NCBI RefSeq assembly: GCF_000247695.1
Contig: NW_004624843.1
Coordinates: forward strand, 1,668,684 to 1,732,683
Direction of reading: 5' to 3'
From: Heterocephalus glaber
Lineage: Eukaryota; Chordata; Mammalia; Rodentia; Bathyergidae
Length of the DNA: 64,000 nt
Part shown: in pieces, positions 31,366-43,411 of the stretch
Position numbering within the stretch: the stretch's first letter is position 1
Layout: the number at the start of each line of letters is the position of its first letter
Made by a program: the position numbers and the translations under genes
The notes under the pieces: generated by a model
Seen by the model: the letters and a program-made list of their open reading frames with translations, nothing else
The model's database searches: none
Told to the model about the DNA's origin: nothing

Positions 31366-32399
31366 CCCCCAAATAGATAACACCCATAAGGAGCCTCCCC
31401 ATGTTTTATCTTTCTGTGACTGAGTTCATAAACTCTACAGGGCCCTACAATAACCCAGCATCTGGTTACCCTGCTTAATTTTAAGTCTGAGCAGCATGTT
31501 AAAATGTGGGGTATGTCATCAACAGCTTGCGGCTCCCCTTTCCAAAAATGTCAGGGTCCCATACAGCTCTGGGGCTGTGCCCTGGGACATAACTGTCACA
31601 GCCAGGTGGGAACACACCTTTCTGATGTCCTCTGTGTGTCACCGGGGCTGTTCTGCTGCTGAGCTTCCCCTATAATTCTCCCCCTGGTGCTCCATCTTGC
31701 AGGGCTCTGGCACTTTGCATCTGGAGGGGTCATTACCAGACACAGGGACCAACACATGGTGAAAAGTGAACCCTGACAGTTCCATGTTCCTCCCTGAAAC
31801 GTGCCGGTCAGCTCTGAAGAAACTGAAAAAGACCTTGTAATGCACTGCTTGAGGATGGATGCTGGATGCAAGGACCAAAAGGGGCTTTGATTAGTTGAAG
31901 GAGTTGAAGCACCTGACAATAAGGCAGAAGATGCTGTTTTCAATGTGCTTTGCGTTGCGCTGTGTCTAGCTTTGGGGGAACAGTCCAGATTCTGTCAGAC
32001 ATGCCTCTCTTCGTCTGTCAGCGCCCTGTCTCTTGCCAGCTTTCTTCATTCTCTGCATCAGGCATCGTTTTCAGAGTCTGTCTTTCCTGTCAGGAGAGGT
32101 TAATTCATCATTTTCCTCAGGCTGTGGAAGGATTTCTTGCTTTGTAGGAAAAGTGGTGTGGGGATTTTATGACTAAAATATGACAGATCTTTCTTTATAT
32201 GTAATGAAAGAATGGTTTATTTTTGTGCTGGTGATAGACATGGTATAAAAATCAAAAAGTTCAAATGCGTAAGCAGTGGGAAAAAACCCAAAACCTTTCA
32301 TATTCCCTCCCCTTCCATCACCTGGGTCCTCTCAATGGAGCCAACCACTGGGACTAAGGGTTTATGTCGTTCTAAAGATTGTCTCTAAATAAGTTCATG
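31366..32399. other. Intergenic stretch, no gene recognised
   Basis: No repeat family or exon identified with confidence. Confidence 0.4.
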
Positions 32400-32443
32400 T
32401 GGTGCTAGGCAAGCGCTGTGCTGCTGAGTGACACCCCCAGCCC
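32400..32443 (-). mobile_element. ID-type SINE fragment
   Basis: GGTGCTAGGCAAGCGCTGTG CTGCTGAGTGACACCCCCAG CCC, i.e. only the A-box side of a reverse ID. Confidence 0.6.
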
Positions 32444-32907
32444 TTCATGGGTCTTTTGAGAGCATCTCTTTCTAAGTCCAAGTGGATGCATTGTACTGAA
32501 TGTATTAACATGGTTTGTCCAATGAAAGTCCCAATTATAGACGGCATAGCATGTTTGCTCTTTGGCACAAATGCTGCTGTACCAGTCATCCTCCCGCCAA
32601 CATGGTGGGTTCTCACCAGGCAGATTCAGCGTTTCTTGCCCCCTAACATCAAGTTCCTCATGCCTGAGTTATAGCTGCCAGTCATTTCCCTCTGAAATGC
32701 AGACAAGGACCTTAAGTCTTGAAAACGAGGGCATAGAGCTTTTAAAATCAAGATCTTTTGTTATTACGATCCAGGAAAAAAGCTAGTTGGCTCTCCGCTG
32801 GCAGTGCTCTGAGACGGGAGACTTGGTCATCAGAAGTGTGTTGGGCAGTCGGGGGGATCTGTGGGTCTGGGAGGACACAGCTGAGGTAACCGCAAGAAGT
32901 GCTCGCG

Positions 32908-32993
32908 GCCTGGGATGTAGCTCAGTGGTAGAGTGCCTGCCTGGTGTGTGCCTGGCCCTGGGCCTCATTCCCAGCACTACCAGAAAAATGCCT
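32908..32993 (+). mobile_element. ID SINE, older subfamily
   Basis: GCCTGGGATGTAGCTCAGTG GTAGAGTGCC … CCTCATTCCCAGCACTAC plus a short A tail. Confidence 0.88.
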
Positions 32994-34219
32994 TGATTAG
33001 TTTTGATGAATGGACACAGAAATGTTTGTGTTTGATATTTTTAGGCATCTGAGGGAAGAGCCTGATGGGCATAGATGCATATTAGTGGACAAATATTCTT
33101 CTCAGCACATCCACTGGGAAATAACTCTTGAGCATACGCCCCCAGGCTGTGTTAGGGCTGCTAACCTGTAAGAACTTGCAATTCAGTGACCAGTCAAAGG
33201 CCTCTAAAGCCCTCAGCCTCCTAAATCTTAATGTATTAACACCCTTACTAATTTCTCAGCTGTTTTTCATAGTTGCACCATTTATCTGACTGAGTGCTTT
33301 ATTTATAGTCTGACAATGCTTGGTAGCCCCAGGCAGCTAAACGTGGCTGGATAACAGCATCCTACCTCCTTCTTGTTGCAAACTATGGAGCTGGCGAGCC
33401 ATCCTGGAGAAAGGAGAGGCGTCTGTCTGGTTTTATTTATACATGCTGCAAGAATGTGTCTGCATTGTTCTAGGCTCTTTCCTCGTCATTCTCTCCTGTT
33501 GACTACGCAGGAGAAATGTTTGGGGTCTACTGGATAAACATCATGGAGTCCAAAGATATTAAGACTTTAATACCTTACTCAAGTCCAAATTTCTGGGGCA
33601 ACAACTCAAGTCAGCCACTATGTTTCTTAAGGAGAAGCCACAAGCAGCAAGCTCCAGGGCACAGACAAGTTAGTCATCCTGTCTTTAAGTTCCCCGGGGT
33701 GTGAGTAATTCTTGAGGTTTCCTGGTGTGGTCTTAAGATTCTAGTTGTTCTATTCTGGTTGCTTTCAATTCATTTGGTTTTCTGCCCACTGGAAAGCAAA
33801 GGTAAATCCAATCTGCTAAGCCTTATCTCAAACCTATCTAGAGAGATCTGTGGACTTCCTGGGGCTTTACTTTTGCCCTTTGGTCCCCAGGAAGTTGCTC
33901 CTTTACACAGAAGCATTTCTCCAGGCCTAATTTTGTTTGCAACTCAGCTATGCCGAATGAAGAAACCATCGACATTGACCTTGACATTGAACCACTGTCC
34001 TTGACATTGAACCCCTCCACTGGGTGGAACAGGTATGCCTGTCATGGTGAGTCTGCCGAATCCCGCCTCTTATATCTGTTGGCACTGCTTCTGCCCTGAG
34101 CAAAGGAGCTGGAGGGAGACTTTCGACCTGGGAACTGGTGAAGATTTCTCCCTACAAGGAAGCAAAAGGGAAAGGGCATGCCCGTTTGTGGTGCTTCTGT
34201 TCATCTCAGGCAATCTCTA
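32994..34219. other. Intergenic stretch, no gene recognised
   Basis: Sequence at 33220-33370 is repeat-free by eye and could be conserved noncoding DNA, but nothing in the sequence proves it. A TTGACCTTGACATTGA-type short tandem lies near 33970-34012. Confidence 0.4.
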
Positions 34220-34555
34220 GGCTCTCACTTGCCTTAATTTATCTTTATCGTCTGTCTCCCTGCCTCCCACCATAGTGTAAATCGCCTGAGCACAGGGTTT
34301 GTTGAATTCACGTATTGCTGCATCCTCAGAGCCTTAAGCAATATTGTCTTATTTGTGAGTGTGCAAAAACATTGAAGTGAGGAAGAAACTTCTGCTAATG
34401 ACAGGCACTGTCCATACCCTACACATTTAACACAGGTAAGTGTTACTGTAATTATCCTACAGGTGAAGAACCTAAGGAGTTATGGACAAGGTCACATAAC
34501 TTACACAAGGTCATGTAGTCAGGAAATAGTTGAGCCAGGATTTGAGCCAGGATAA
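34220..34555 (-). mobile_element. L2-like and MIR remnants
   Basis: 34240-34350 (TGTCTCCCTGCCTCCCACCA TAGTGTAAATCGCCTGAGC) has L2 3' wording. 34395-34555 (AATTATCCTACAGGTGAAGA ACC … GGTCATGTAGTCAGGAAATA G) is a reverse MIR. Orientation of the L2 part is less certain. Confidence 0.6.
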
Positions 34556-35557
34556 TAGTCTACCTTGAGGACGCTAGCCTGTTTCTTACACTCAAAAATT
34601 AAAGAAATGCTTAGAGGGGACTATGTTTCATTCTTTAAAAGATCACATTGTTCTATACAGGTAAAATTTAGGGTTGGCTATATATATGGGGTGCGGGGGA
34701 GAAAGGCTTGGTTAAGTGCTCGGACACAAGAAGAAGCTCAATCAATAGGAGCCTTGCCTTTTGGGCTACCTGCCACTGGGCAATAACAAACCCTAGAAGC
34801 CCAAGATGTGAGGATCTGTGAAGAAAGAAGAAATGTGTGGAGCATTCGGAGAGCAGGTGAATGGGTCCCCCGGACTATGGGTAGAGGAAGCAGGTCAGGG
34901 AAAAACAGCCTGAGAAAATGGTTTTAGAACAGAACTAAATTTACCCTGGGAATGAGAGTTGTACAAGAAAAGCAAATAGTACATAACTAAGACTCCCAGT
35001 ACAAACATTACAGAAGCACTGACAGAAGAAACGGCCAAGAGGTAGTTTAGATTTAGGGACAGCTGCTCAGAGAAGAGGTATGGGCTAGAACTTATTATTT
35101 GGAAGCCATCAGCCTATTAAGAGTCATTGAGATCAGAGGTGTAGGTAAGATTACCTTGGGAGAAATTATATAGCAAGAAGGGACCAGGGCCCAGCACTGA
35201 ACATTAGGGGAGTCTACATTTGGTGAGTTGGTTGAGGAGCAAGTGCCAGCAAAAATCAAGGAAGGTGCAGGCAGAGAAGCAGGAAGAAATACAGGGAGCA
35301 TGGCCATGCTAAAAGCCCAGGGAAGAAAGGCTCACAAGGAAGTCACCTGGTACTGCTGGAGACAAGAGAAAGGAAGAGAGAGATGAACTGGCGGCAGCAG
35401 GAGGCCACTGCTGACCTTGGGGACAGATTGGGTGGGGTAAGAGATGGGTGTGGGCTGGGAGAGGAGGGAGTGGAAACAGCCTATCAGCATCAAGCAGTCA
35501 GCTAACTTGGGCCTACATGCCTAACCAAGCCAGGGACCCGTGTTTGGTTGGCTTGGT
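34556..35557. other. Intergenic stretch, possibly ancient repeat
   Basis: 35060-35300 has the wording of an old mammal-wide repeat (GAAGCCATCAGCCTATTAAG …, GGACCAGGGCCCAGCACTGA A). No gene seen. Confidence 0.35.
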
Positions 35558-35670
35558 TTGAGTTTGTTTTGTTTTGTTTTGTTTTGTTGAGGAGGTCTGT
35601 TTTTGCAAATAAGCTTTAGTTGGAACACAGTCATTCCTATTCATTTACATACTATGTTAGGGGCTACATG
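35558..35670. repeat. (GTTTT)n tract plus hAT-like fragment
   Basis: 35558-35590 is a GTTTT pentanucleotide run. 35594-35670 (TTGCAAATAAGCTTTAGTTG GAACACAG) repeats the end seen at 5072-5110. Confidence 0.7.
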
Positions 35671-35862
35671 TGTACACATCTTCCACCCAATTTTTAAAAT
35701 TATATATTTAAGGTTTAAATCATGATAAATATGCACACCCACTGAAATGTTTTTATAGTTAGGCAAATTAACTTGTCTGTCTTCTCACTAGTTACCTTTT
35801 GTGGGCATGGTAGAAATCTACACCCCTTCTCTTAGCCAGTTTCCAGTATACAATGCTATCTT

Positions 35863-36258
35863 GGTCAGTTTTCTGTTGCTATATCAAAACACCCAAGATT
35901 GGTAATTTACAAAGAATAGAGGTTGATTTAGCTCATGGTTCTGGAGACTGAGAAGTCCAAGACCACAGGACCAGCATCTGCTTGCCATCTGTGGGGGCCT
36001 TCTTCCTGCATCATAACATGGCGGAGGGCACCACATGGTGAAGGGGCGCAGGCATGCTGGAGAGACCTCACTTTTATAGCAGTGCCATTTCCTTGATAAC
36101 CCATTAATCCATGAGAGGATTAATCCATTTATGAGGCCAAAGTCCTCAAGACCCAATCACTTTCCAAAGGTCCCAACCCTAAATACCATTAACATATGAA
36201 TTTGAGGATTATGTTTCCAGCACACAAACAAATTGGGGGACACAGGCAAATCATAGCA
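35863..36258 (-). mobile_element. MaLR-type LTR (reverse)
   Basis: TTCTGTTGCTATATCAAAAC ACC, GGTTGATTTAGCTCATGGTT CTGG, CATGGCGGAGGGCACCAC, TAACCCATTAATCCATGAGA GG are the standard reverse MaLR/MLT-type blocks, ending near AAATCATAGCA. Antisense old L1 sequence precedes it at about 35675-35862. Confidence 0.85.
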
Positions 36259-36261
36259 AAT

Positions 36262-36715
36262 ATAATATTAACTATAGCGTCCCTCTCCAAATTAATGTGT
36301 TGAAGTCCTAACTCCAGTACCTCAGAACGTGACTGTATTTAGAGATGGAGACAGAGTTTTTAAGAATTAGGTTAAAATGAGGTCATATGGTGGACTGCAA
36401 TCCAATAGAACTTGTATCCTTAGAAGATATTGTAGCTCAGTGAGAAAGCACATGGCTAGCACGCGTGAAGGCCTGGATTTGATCCCAGCAACACATACAA
36501 ACACAAGATTAAGACACAGACACACACACAAGAAAGAACACATGAAGACTCAGAGAGAAGATGGCCATCTACTAGCCAAAGAGAGGGCTCAGAAGAAACC
36601 AACTCTGCTGACACCTTGGTCTCAAAATTCCACCCTCCAGAACTGTAAGAAATACATTTCTGTCCCTTAAGGCACCCCAGTGTGAGGTTCTTTGTTATGG
36701 CGGATCAGCAGACCA
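36262..36715 (+). mobile_element. MLT1-type LTR with an ID inserted
   Basis: AATGTGTTGAAGTCCTAACT CC … AAGATGGCCATCTACTAGCC … CTCCAGAACTGTAAGAAATA … TTTGTTATGGC, nearly a full MaLR LTR. A diverged ID SINE (about 36430-36508, TTGTAGCTCAGTGAGAAAGC) splits it, with AAGAT flanking both sides. Confidence 0.82.
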
Positions 36716-38397
36716 ATGGCTGTCACCATCTTCCAACAGCTATGGAGGTGAAGAATGGCAACAGAGGGCAACTGATGAATAAAGCTAGAAATATTCAGTC
36801 GTTGAGCCCTCACACAAGGTATTTGTGGACCTCTGGTGTGGACAACTGTTTCAAGGTCATTTAGTTGGCACATTCCAGAGTCAGTATTTGAACTCACACT
36901 GGCACCAGTGAGTGCTTTCCTCTGGGAGCTTGCTGTCCTTACTCCACAAGGAGTGCTGAGTCAGAAAGCGTAAAGCAGGATGGCTCTTTTATTTCCTTCA
37001 GTTCATGCTCTGACCTGTGGGCAGCTGTTCTGGGGAAATGCCAAGTCATAAATAACTCTTACATTAATGCCAAGGCAGCCGGAATGGAAATGTCACTAGG
37101 AAATGCATTTCAAATAACTGCCAATTGCATAATTCAGCCAGTTTTTAAGACTATTTGTCACAGCAGGATTTCCTTAATTCGAATTATGGTAAACTGATAA
37201 TCATTCATAAATGTGGAAGAAACTTACCTTTGCTTGGACATTTAACCCAGATAGATAATATGACATAAAAATTGAAGACATTCTCTGGCCATTTAGGATG
37301 GCCAAATGGACCAGAACAAATAGAGGAGCAATTGGTCTTATTTATAAAAACTGATCCTTGTATCTTTAAATCACCCAATACAGTCGCAGTATTGTGATAT
37401 TCTCTGTTGGAGCTTATAATCCAAAGGCATCAGTTCTACTCAACAGAGTGGCTCATTAGTGTAACTTCATCCTTTCAGGAATCTAGCACACAAGGAAGCC
37501 CTCGGGATCAGCTTCATTCCCAGGAAGGGCCCCTCTGGGTGGTGCCCAGAGAGATGGGAGCTGCATGTCCAGGCCTGTGGATGAATGGGCGAAGCCAGGG
37601 AGGTGGAGAAAGCAGCCCCCCCCCCCAACCCATCATGGCCATGAGGAAACAGGCTAGCTGTTCTGAAATCTTCTGCTTTTTCACAAAAAGCCGGAAATCC
37701 AGATTTCATCTGAAATTTCCCCATTTCTAAATCATAATGACCAATCCAAATTAAAAGGAAAAGGAAGAGACTTACTCTTTTTTGGGTCTGTGGGCTGGAT
37801 CATTGATGGCACCTGCTCTGGTCAGACCATATCGGAAGGTTGAGGGGTCACAAGATCACATGAGTGATCATCACTGAACATGTGTTTCAAGACCGCTTCC
37901 ATGTGTGGGCCTCACACATGCATTTCTGTGGCTGTTTCTGACCCACCCAGTCTCATATCCAACTTCCCTCTTTATTTATGGTTACTTAAATTCTTGGGGT
38001 TATTGAAGCCCAAGCCGCTGCTGCTGGAAATGTCAGTTTCTGAACCTCATGTTCTCAAAGAAGGACCTGCTGGGTCAGCAGGAAGGTTGAGAAACACCCT
38101 GTCAGTCTTTGCAAGCCTGGTGTGAGGCTCCCTGCCTCAGTCTCTGCCATGGTCCCCATAGAAGTCACCAAGGAGTAGAAGAAGGAGCACTAAAAATACC
38201 AGATTTGCCATCTCTGCATTCTTTTTTCTCCAGCAAATGTCGATACACACTTTGACTCTCCAGTTGTTTTTCTAGTTTGTTCACTGATTCATTCACTCAG
38301 TAAATATGTATGAAAGAAGTAATGTATGCTGAGTACCATGAGAGTTACTGGGAAGGCCAAGACAAACCAGACCCTGCCATGGAAGGACCTGTGCTGA
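36716..38397. other. Intergenic stretch, mostly unique
   Basis: 37020-37240 is AT-rich, low in repeats, and looks like typical conserved noncoding DNA, unproven. 38280-38395 has L2/MIR-like wording (ATTCATTCACTCAGTAAATA). A C8 run sits at 37619-37626. Confidence 0.4.
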
Positions 38398-39125
38398 CTG
38401 GGGTTACGGACTAAATGGTCATGTCCTCACCTGTCTTAGGCACTTTCTCATTGCTGGGACACAATGCCCAACATCCACAACTTAAAGGAGGAAAGCTTTA
38501 TTTTGGCTCATGGTTACAGTCCATGGCTGGATGGCTCCAAGGCAGTAAAAGCATGGCAGAAGGGGACGGGGTGGAGAGGGGGGAACTGCTTACTTCGTGG
38601 CATCCAGGAAGCAGAGAGAAAAGGGAGGAGCCAGGGAGGCTACTCCCTCAATGATCCACCTCCAATCAAGTCAGCATATTTAGCTGGCAGCATATTTAGC
38701 TCTGAGCTCATTTGTGGTCCAAAAGTCCCACCTCTGAGCACATGAGGCCTATGAGGAACATTCTATCAAAAGTATAACACCATTCCCCCACCCCCCAAAT
38801 TTGTAAGTTAAAATCCTACCCCCACACACACTCTGAGATAGTATTAAGAGGTGGCCCTTTGGGAAGTGATTATAAGGATGAAACTCTTATGCATGGGATT
38901 AGTATCTTTAAAAAACAAATTTCAGAGAACCCTTCTGGTCCCTTCAGCCATGTAATGACCCAGCAAGAAAGAAGCCATCTATAAACCAGGAGGCCAGGCC
39001 TCACCAGACACAGTATCTGTGGGTATCTTGATCTTGAACTCTTTAGCCTCTAGAACTGTAATTGTTTGTCTGAGGCACCCAGTTTATGGTATTTTTCTTT
39101 ATGGCTTCCTGAAAGGACAAACACG
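38398..39125 (+). mobile_element. MLT1-type LTR interrupted by a younger MaLR LTR
   Basis: 5' part GGTTACGGACTAAATGGTCA TGTCC (to 38431) and 3' part CCCCCAAATTTGTAAGTTAA AATCC … AAACCAGGAGGCCAGGCCTC ACCAG … CCTCTAGAACTGTAATTG (38780 on) are the two halves of one MLT1 LTR. Confidence 0.8.
38432..38779 (-). mobile_element. MaLR-type LTR (reverse), nested in MLT1
   Basis: Begins TGTCTTAGGCACTTTCTCAT TGC and ends TCTATCAAAAGTATAACA, so in its own orientation it runs TGTTATACTT … GTGCCTAAGACA. It contains the usual GGCTCATGGTTACAGTCCAT G block. Confidence 0.85.
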
Positions 39126-39309
39126 TGTAAGTTCTTGAATGATCCAAAACTGAGAGTCAGTTATGCCTGTTGATCACAATTCCCACATATATGTCTTTGT
39201 CTTTGACATCCCCTCCCAGGTAAGGTGAAGTTGGCTTGAAGTGCACAAGAGATACTAATTTGAATGAGATTCCATGGAGATCTTTAGAAAAAGCAAGCAT
39301 TATTTTTCA

Positions 39310-39665
39310 TAAAGGCATTTAAAAATTTTGTCTTTATTTTTTATTAATAGACTTTATGTTTTAGGGTAGTTTTAGGTTTACCATAAAATTTCAAAGCAGG
39401 TTCAGGGTTCTCATATACATTCTTCCTGCTTCCATGGACAGCCTGCCCTGATATCAAAATCCCACATGAGGAGGTACACTTGTTGCAATCAATGAACTTA
39501 CACTGACATGTCATTTATCACCCGAAGTCCATAGTTTCTACCAGGTTTCACTCTCAATGTTGTACAGTCTGTGGGTTTGGACAAATGTAGAACAACATGT
39601 GTCTACTGTTACGGTACCACACAGAAGAGTTTCAGCAGCCTAAAAATCCTCCGTACTGCACATAT
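39310..39665 (-). mobile_element. Old L1 3' fragment (reverse)
   Basis: TTAATAGACTTTATGTTTTA GGG, GGTTTACCATAAAATTTCAA AGC, CACTGACATGTCATTTATCA CCC, GGGTTTGGACAAATGTAGAA are consecutive blocks of antisense L1M sequence. Confidence 0.82.
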
Positions 39666-40077
39666 TGGCATTGGTTTGTAAAATTTAAAATGTTTAAGGT
39701 CAGGATTGGTAAAAGGTTTATAACTCAGACGAAGGATGAGCTGATCACTTTAGAGAATGAGCTGGTCAGCATCACAGCAGAGTCCCAGGGGCAAACCACA
39801 TACTCTGATATAGGAATATAGAGGATTTCCCACCAAGTTAGGTAAGATTATTGAATAGCTTTAAGGTATCTAACTTTGATGAAACAGCTACAAGGGATCA
39901 GCATGGTTATCCTGGAACTACTACCCTCTCCATCTCCCAGCATTGATCAGTCAAACCATTTGGAAGCCTTTGCATTCAAATACTGGCAATACCGTATTGT
40001 TTCCTGAAGAAAAATGACCTGAATTTCTAGCTCAATTTGAAAGTACTTGTTTCAGTGGAGGACATCTATATTTGCTG

Positions 40078-40600
40078 GTCAGGGGCTGATCAGATCCTCG
40101 GATACCGGTAGGAAGGACAAAAGGAGTAAAGAGAGACTGAGGCAATACCTGCCTCTAGTGGACAAGCTCTATAAACTCTGTAGTTGCCCCTCTTTTATTA
40201 GCCAGCAAGAAGCACAGGGAGAGGGGGAATGTACTTTTCCTGGAACAGTGACTGCAGTAAGAATGGGGTGATAAAAACTGAGGAACAAGTTAATCCTCAC
40301 AAAGGGAACAAATTAAAGAGGATTAAGTCCTTCCCCATACCTGGATTCCTGCATTTTTTGCATTGTCCTCAGCAGGTGTTTTCTTCCCTTGGGAGCACTG
40401 TGATTACAAGCTTTCCCCACACAGCCAGGAAACATTCAGCCTTCCACATATTTCCCTAAAGCAAGTCACACCAGTCTCAGTACTGTAGAACCTAAGTCAC
40501 ATAGCCTGGTCCCCAACATTTTCTGCACGTAGCTTGGTCCTCAACATTTGCTGTATTTTCTGCTAGATATACCAGGAAAGAAAGATATCTCCAGTCCCCT
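40078..40600 (+). mobile_element. Unclassified interspersed repeat, copy B
   Basis: Second copy of the repeat at 14990-15520, same orientation, with small indels throughout. The frame at 40229-40459 is homologous to that in copy A but begins inside the repeat and carries no known domain. Confidence 0.7.
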
Positions 40601-40914
40601 GTCTACTAGATTTATGTTAGGAAGCCTTAATCCAGCCCAGGAAGAAAAACCTACTCAAAGAAACATTTGCAAAATATTTTATATTTTGCATAATGAAATT
40701 ATATTTTTATATTAATTATATTAACATTTTATTTTTATGAACACATCACCTTGTATTTTGTTTCATAACCAAAGTAGATGTTTGTAGATAGTTTGAATAG
40801 GCTTCCAGGTTTGGGATAGAGAGTAATGGTTCAACCTGAGCCATTCCATTTTGATTATTATTCAGGAAACATTTAGGGGTTTTTTTGCAGGGCGGGGTGG
40901 TGGTGGTGGTGGTG

Positions 40915-41000
40915 TTTGTTTTTGGAGCTAGGGATCAAACCAGGACCTTGTGTATATGCTAGGCAAGTGCTCTAGCAGTGACTTACATTCCTACATGAGC
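40915..41000 (-). mobile_element. ID-type SINE (diverged)
   Basis: GGAGCTAGGGATCAAACCAG GACC … GCTAGGCAAGTGCTCTAGCA. A (GGT)n tract lies before it at 40898-40914. Confidence 0.7.
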
Positions 41001-41364
41001 TTGTGAGTGTGGAATCACCTATCCTTAAATCTATGTCTGACCCAACTAGAAAAAGAGGTACAGCAATTCCTTGAGAGAAAAGAGCTTCGCATGAAATTAA
41101 AAGAATAGTCAACCATGTTTATTGCAGAATCCAAATGACTCTGGGTATGCGCACATTGAAGAACATACACCAGAGAAGGGGAATGGCTCTTAATGGGTGG
41201 AGTGAAATGAACCTCCTTGGCCAGAATCATCAGAAAGCCAGCTCAATGGCTGGGGAACAAGCACAGTGTTGAAAACTGCACTCTGAGGATGTTCCTATGG
41301 GATCTAACACGTTTGTGGGGATTCTCCAAGATATCAACAGGGAAAGGAATCAAGATGCAGATGC

Positions 41365-41436
41365 CTTCCACTGCCTGCCTTGCAAGAGCAAGGTCCCAAG
41401 TTCGATCCCCGGTACCAAAAACAAAAAAAAAGAAGT
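41365..41436 (+). mobile_element. ID SINE, 5'-truncated
   Basis: Starts within the element at CACTGCCTGCCTTGCAAGAG CAAGG and keeps the B box and end (AAGTTCGATCCCCGGTACC) with an A tail. The A box is missing. Confidence 0.82.
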
Positions 41437-42179
41437 AGATGCTAGGTCCCTACGGCTATGGTCCATAGGCCACAAGAGACCATGGACAGCTAGTAAAGCA
41501 ACCCCATGAGGTCATAAACTTTTAACATCATTATATAACTTTTAAAGATATCTTTCATGGCTCCATCAAGTGGTGATGGAGCATGCACTGTGTAGGCAAT
41601 GGTAAAAGACTGTGGGAGGCACAGTGTACGGCCAGCTCTGCCCCTGGGCTTACCACACATTCAGTCCTCCGAAACCTGAGTGTGTAAGACATTGCATGCG
41701 CTTGTAAGAGCTGATGATTAAAATGCTAATAGGAGTGTTTCAGCCTACCTACATGTGTGAGAAGGCAGCTGTTCATTGTCATTAAGCAGACGAGCAAATT
41801 TTCTTTTTTAGTATTTAAGCTTGAGCTTGTGCTATGGCCTAAAGTAATTTAATAAGTTAAAACAGTTTTTAGCAGCCATGGTCTAGGAAGTACAAAAAGG
41901 CCTCAAACGATTTTTTTTGCCCATGGTATCCTTATAATTACACATTGCTAATACTAGAATGGTATAGCACAAATATTTTAAAAAGGAAGTTTTGTTACTG
42001 ATATACATTAACCATATTGTATATTTTATATGTGGCCCAAGACAATTCCTCTTCATTCAGTGTGGCCTAGGCAAGACAAAATTTGACCACCCATGCCCTG
42101 CAGTATTGTGGCCAAGAAGGGGATACTGATGTAGTGAAATGATGTGTTAACAATGACTGTGGTCTCATTTGTGCCCCGG
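41437..42179. other. Intergenic stretch, no gene recognised
   Basis: AT-rich, unassigned. 42000-42110 has faint resemblance to the hAT-like fragments above (GTGGCCCAAGACAATTCCTC). Confidence 0.4.
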
Positions 42180-42184
42180 CCAGG

Positions 42185-42530
42185 TACTATGTTTGCTAAC
42201 TAAGCTTAATTGTATCAACTCACTTGGCTTGGGAGATGCCTAAGGGGTTCTTAAAGCACGCTTTGGGGAGGGTGCCATGGATTTGTGACTTTGGGTACTA
42301 TCTATGTTCCCTGGGCCCCTCCTCTCTGACACTGTTCCTCTTTTCTATTTGCAGCCACCATGAACTGAGCGGCTCTGCTCTGCCAAGCCCTTCTGCCATG
42401 ATGTTTCTGTCTTAGAGGCAGCTGACCAGGGACTAACTTTCTTGGAACTGTGAGCCAAGTTAACCTTCTCCTTCTTTAACTTGTAGGTGTCAGGTATTGT
42501 GTCCTAGTGATAGAAAAGCTGACTAATACA
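42185..42530 (+). mobile_element. MaLR-type LTR, complete, with target duplication
   Basis: 346 bp. Starts TACTATGTTTGC (the expected TG mutated to TA), ends GCTGACTAATACA, flanked by CCAGG at 42180-42184 and 42531-42535. The CCTTCTCCTTCTTTAACTTG TAGG end matches the LTR at 54767-55176. Confidence 0.85.
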
Positions 42531-43411
42531 CCAGGCTATTGTGTCTCAGCCCTAGAACCACTCTTCTGTACTCTGCTGAGTGGTTATGGTGCTGGGTCTC
42601 CGCAAACCACAGTGTTGCTTGCAATTGGCCCCCTATAAGCTCTGCCTGCATGGGTACTAGAGAGAGTGCAAAGCTGGGGACGGGTGAAGCCCATGGTCCT
42701 CCCTGTGACATTCTGCTCCTGAGTGGCACCAGGCCATGCTTCCTCGCCCTGCAGCAGCATAGGGCCTTCCTCTGGCCACAGCTGGGTGCAGTTTGCAGTA
42801 TGTTCAGCACTTACTGCACCAGCCTCATCACATCCCCTTCGAGACATCACCTCTGATGTCTGGCACCCCCTTTAGGGTCTGGGTTTAGCTCTGTGTTCTT
42901 CCTCAAAACATCTGAGTTTTAATAGTCTCCACCTCTTCCATTTCCCCCCGGACCCTAGAGGCGATTGCTGCTTCCTATAGTTGCTACCTCCATGACAGTT
43001 TAGTGTTAGTGTTGTTTTATCCCTGTTACTGAGCCAGGACATATGTTCTTCCTTAACAACTAAATGCTTCCTGTTCAAAAGACTAATGTGGTATTTTTCT
43101 CTTGACTGGCCCCTGTCAGGCACAAACCTAAAGTTTTCTCCTTTGTTTATTCACTCACCAATTGTGTGATGAGTTCCCACAATGTCCAAGCGCTGTGCTA
43201 AGAGCTGGGAAATGGTGATAACTAAGGCAGAGAAGCTCCTGCTCCTGGGGAAGGAGGGAAAGGGACACCAGCACCCAGAGAGGAATCTATTCTTCCACCT
43301 CCACTGACTGGAGGGACAGATTCATACTCCCCGTCTCTAATGTAAATTAGCTTCTCAATGAGCTGATCATATTGAAGCGGCCACTGCTTCCCATTCCGCC
43401 ATGAAACCCAC
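42531..43411. other. Intergenic stretch, no gene recognised
   Basis: Frames on both strands at 42523-42856 lack recognised similarity. 43140-43240 resembles an L2/MIR-type remnant (AATGTCCAAGCGCTGTGCTA AG). Confidence 0.4.
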
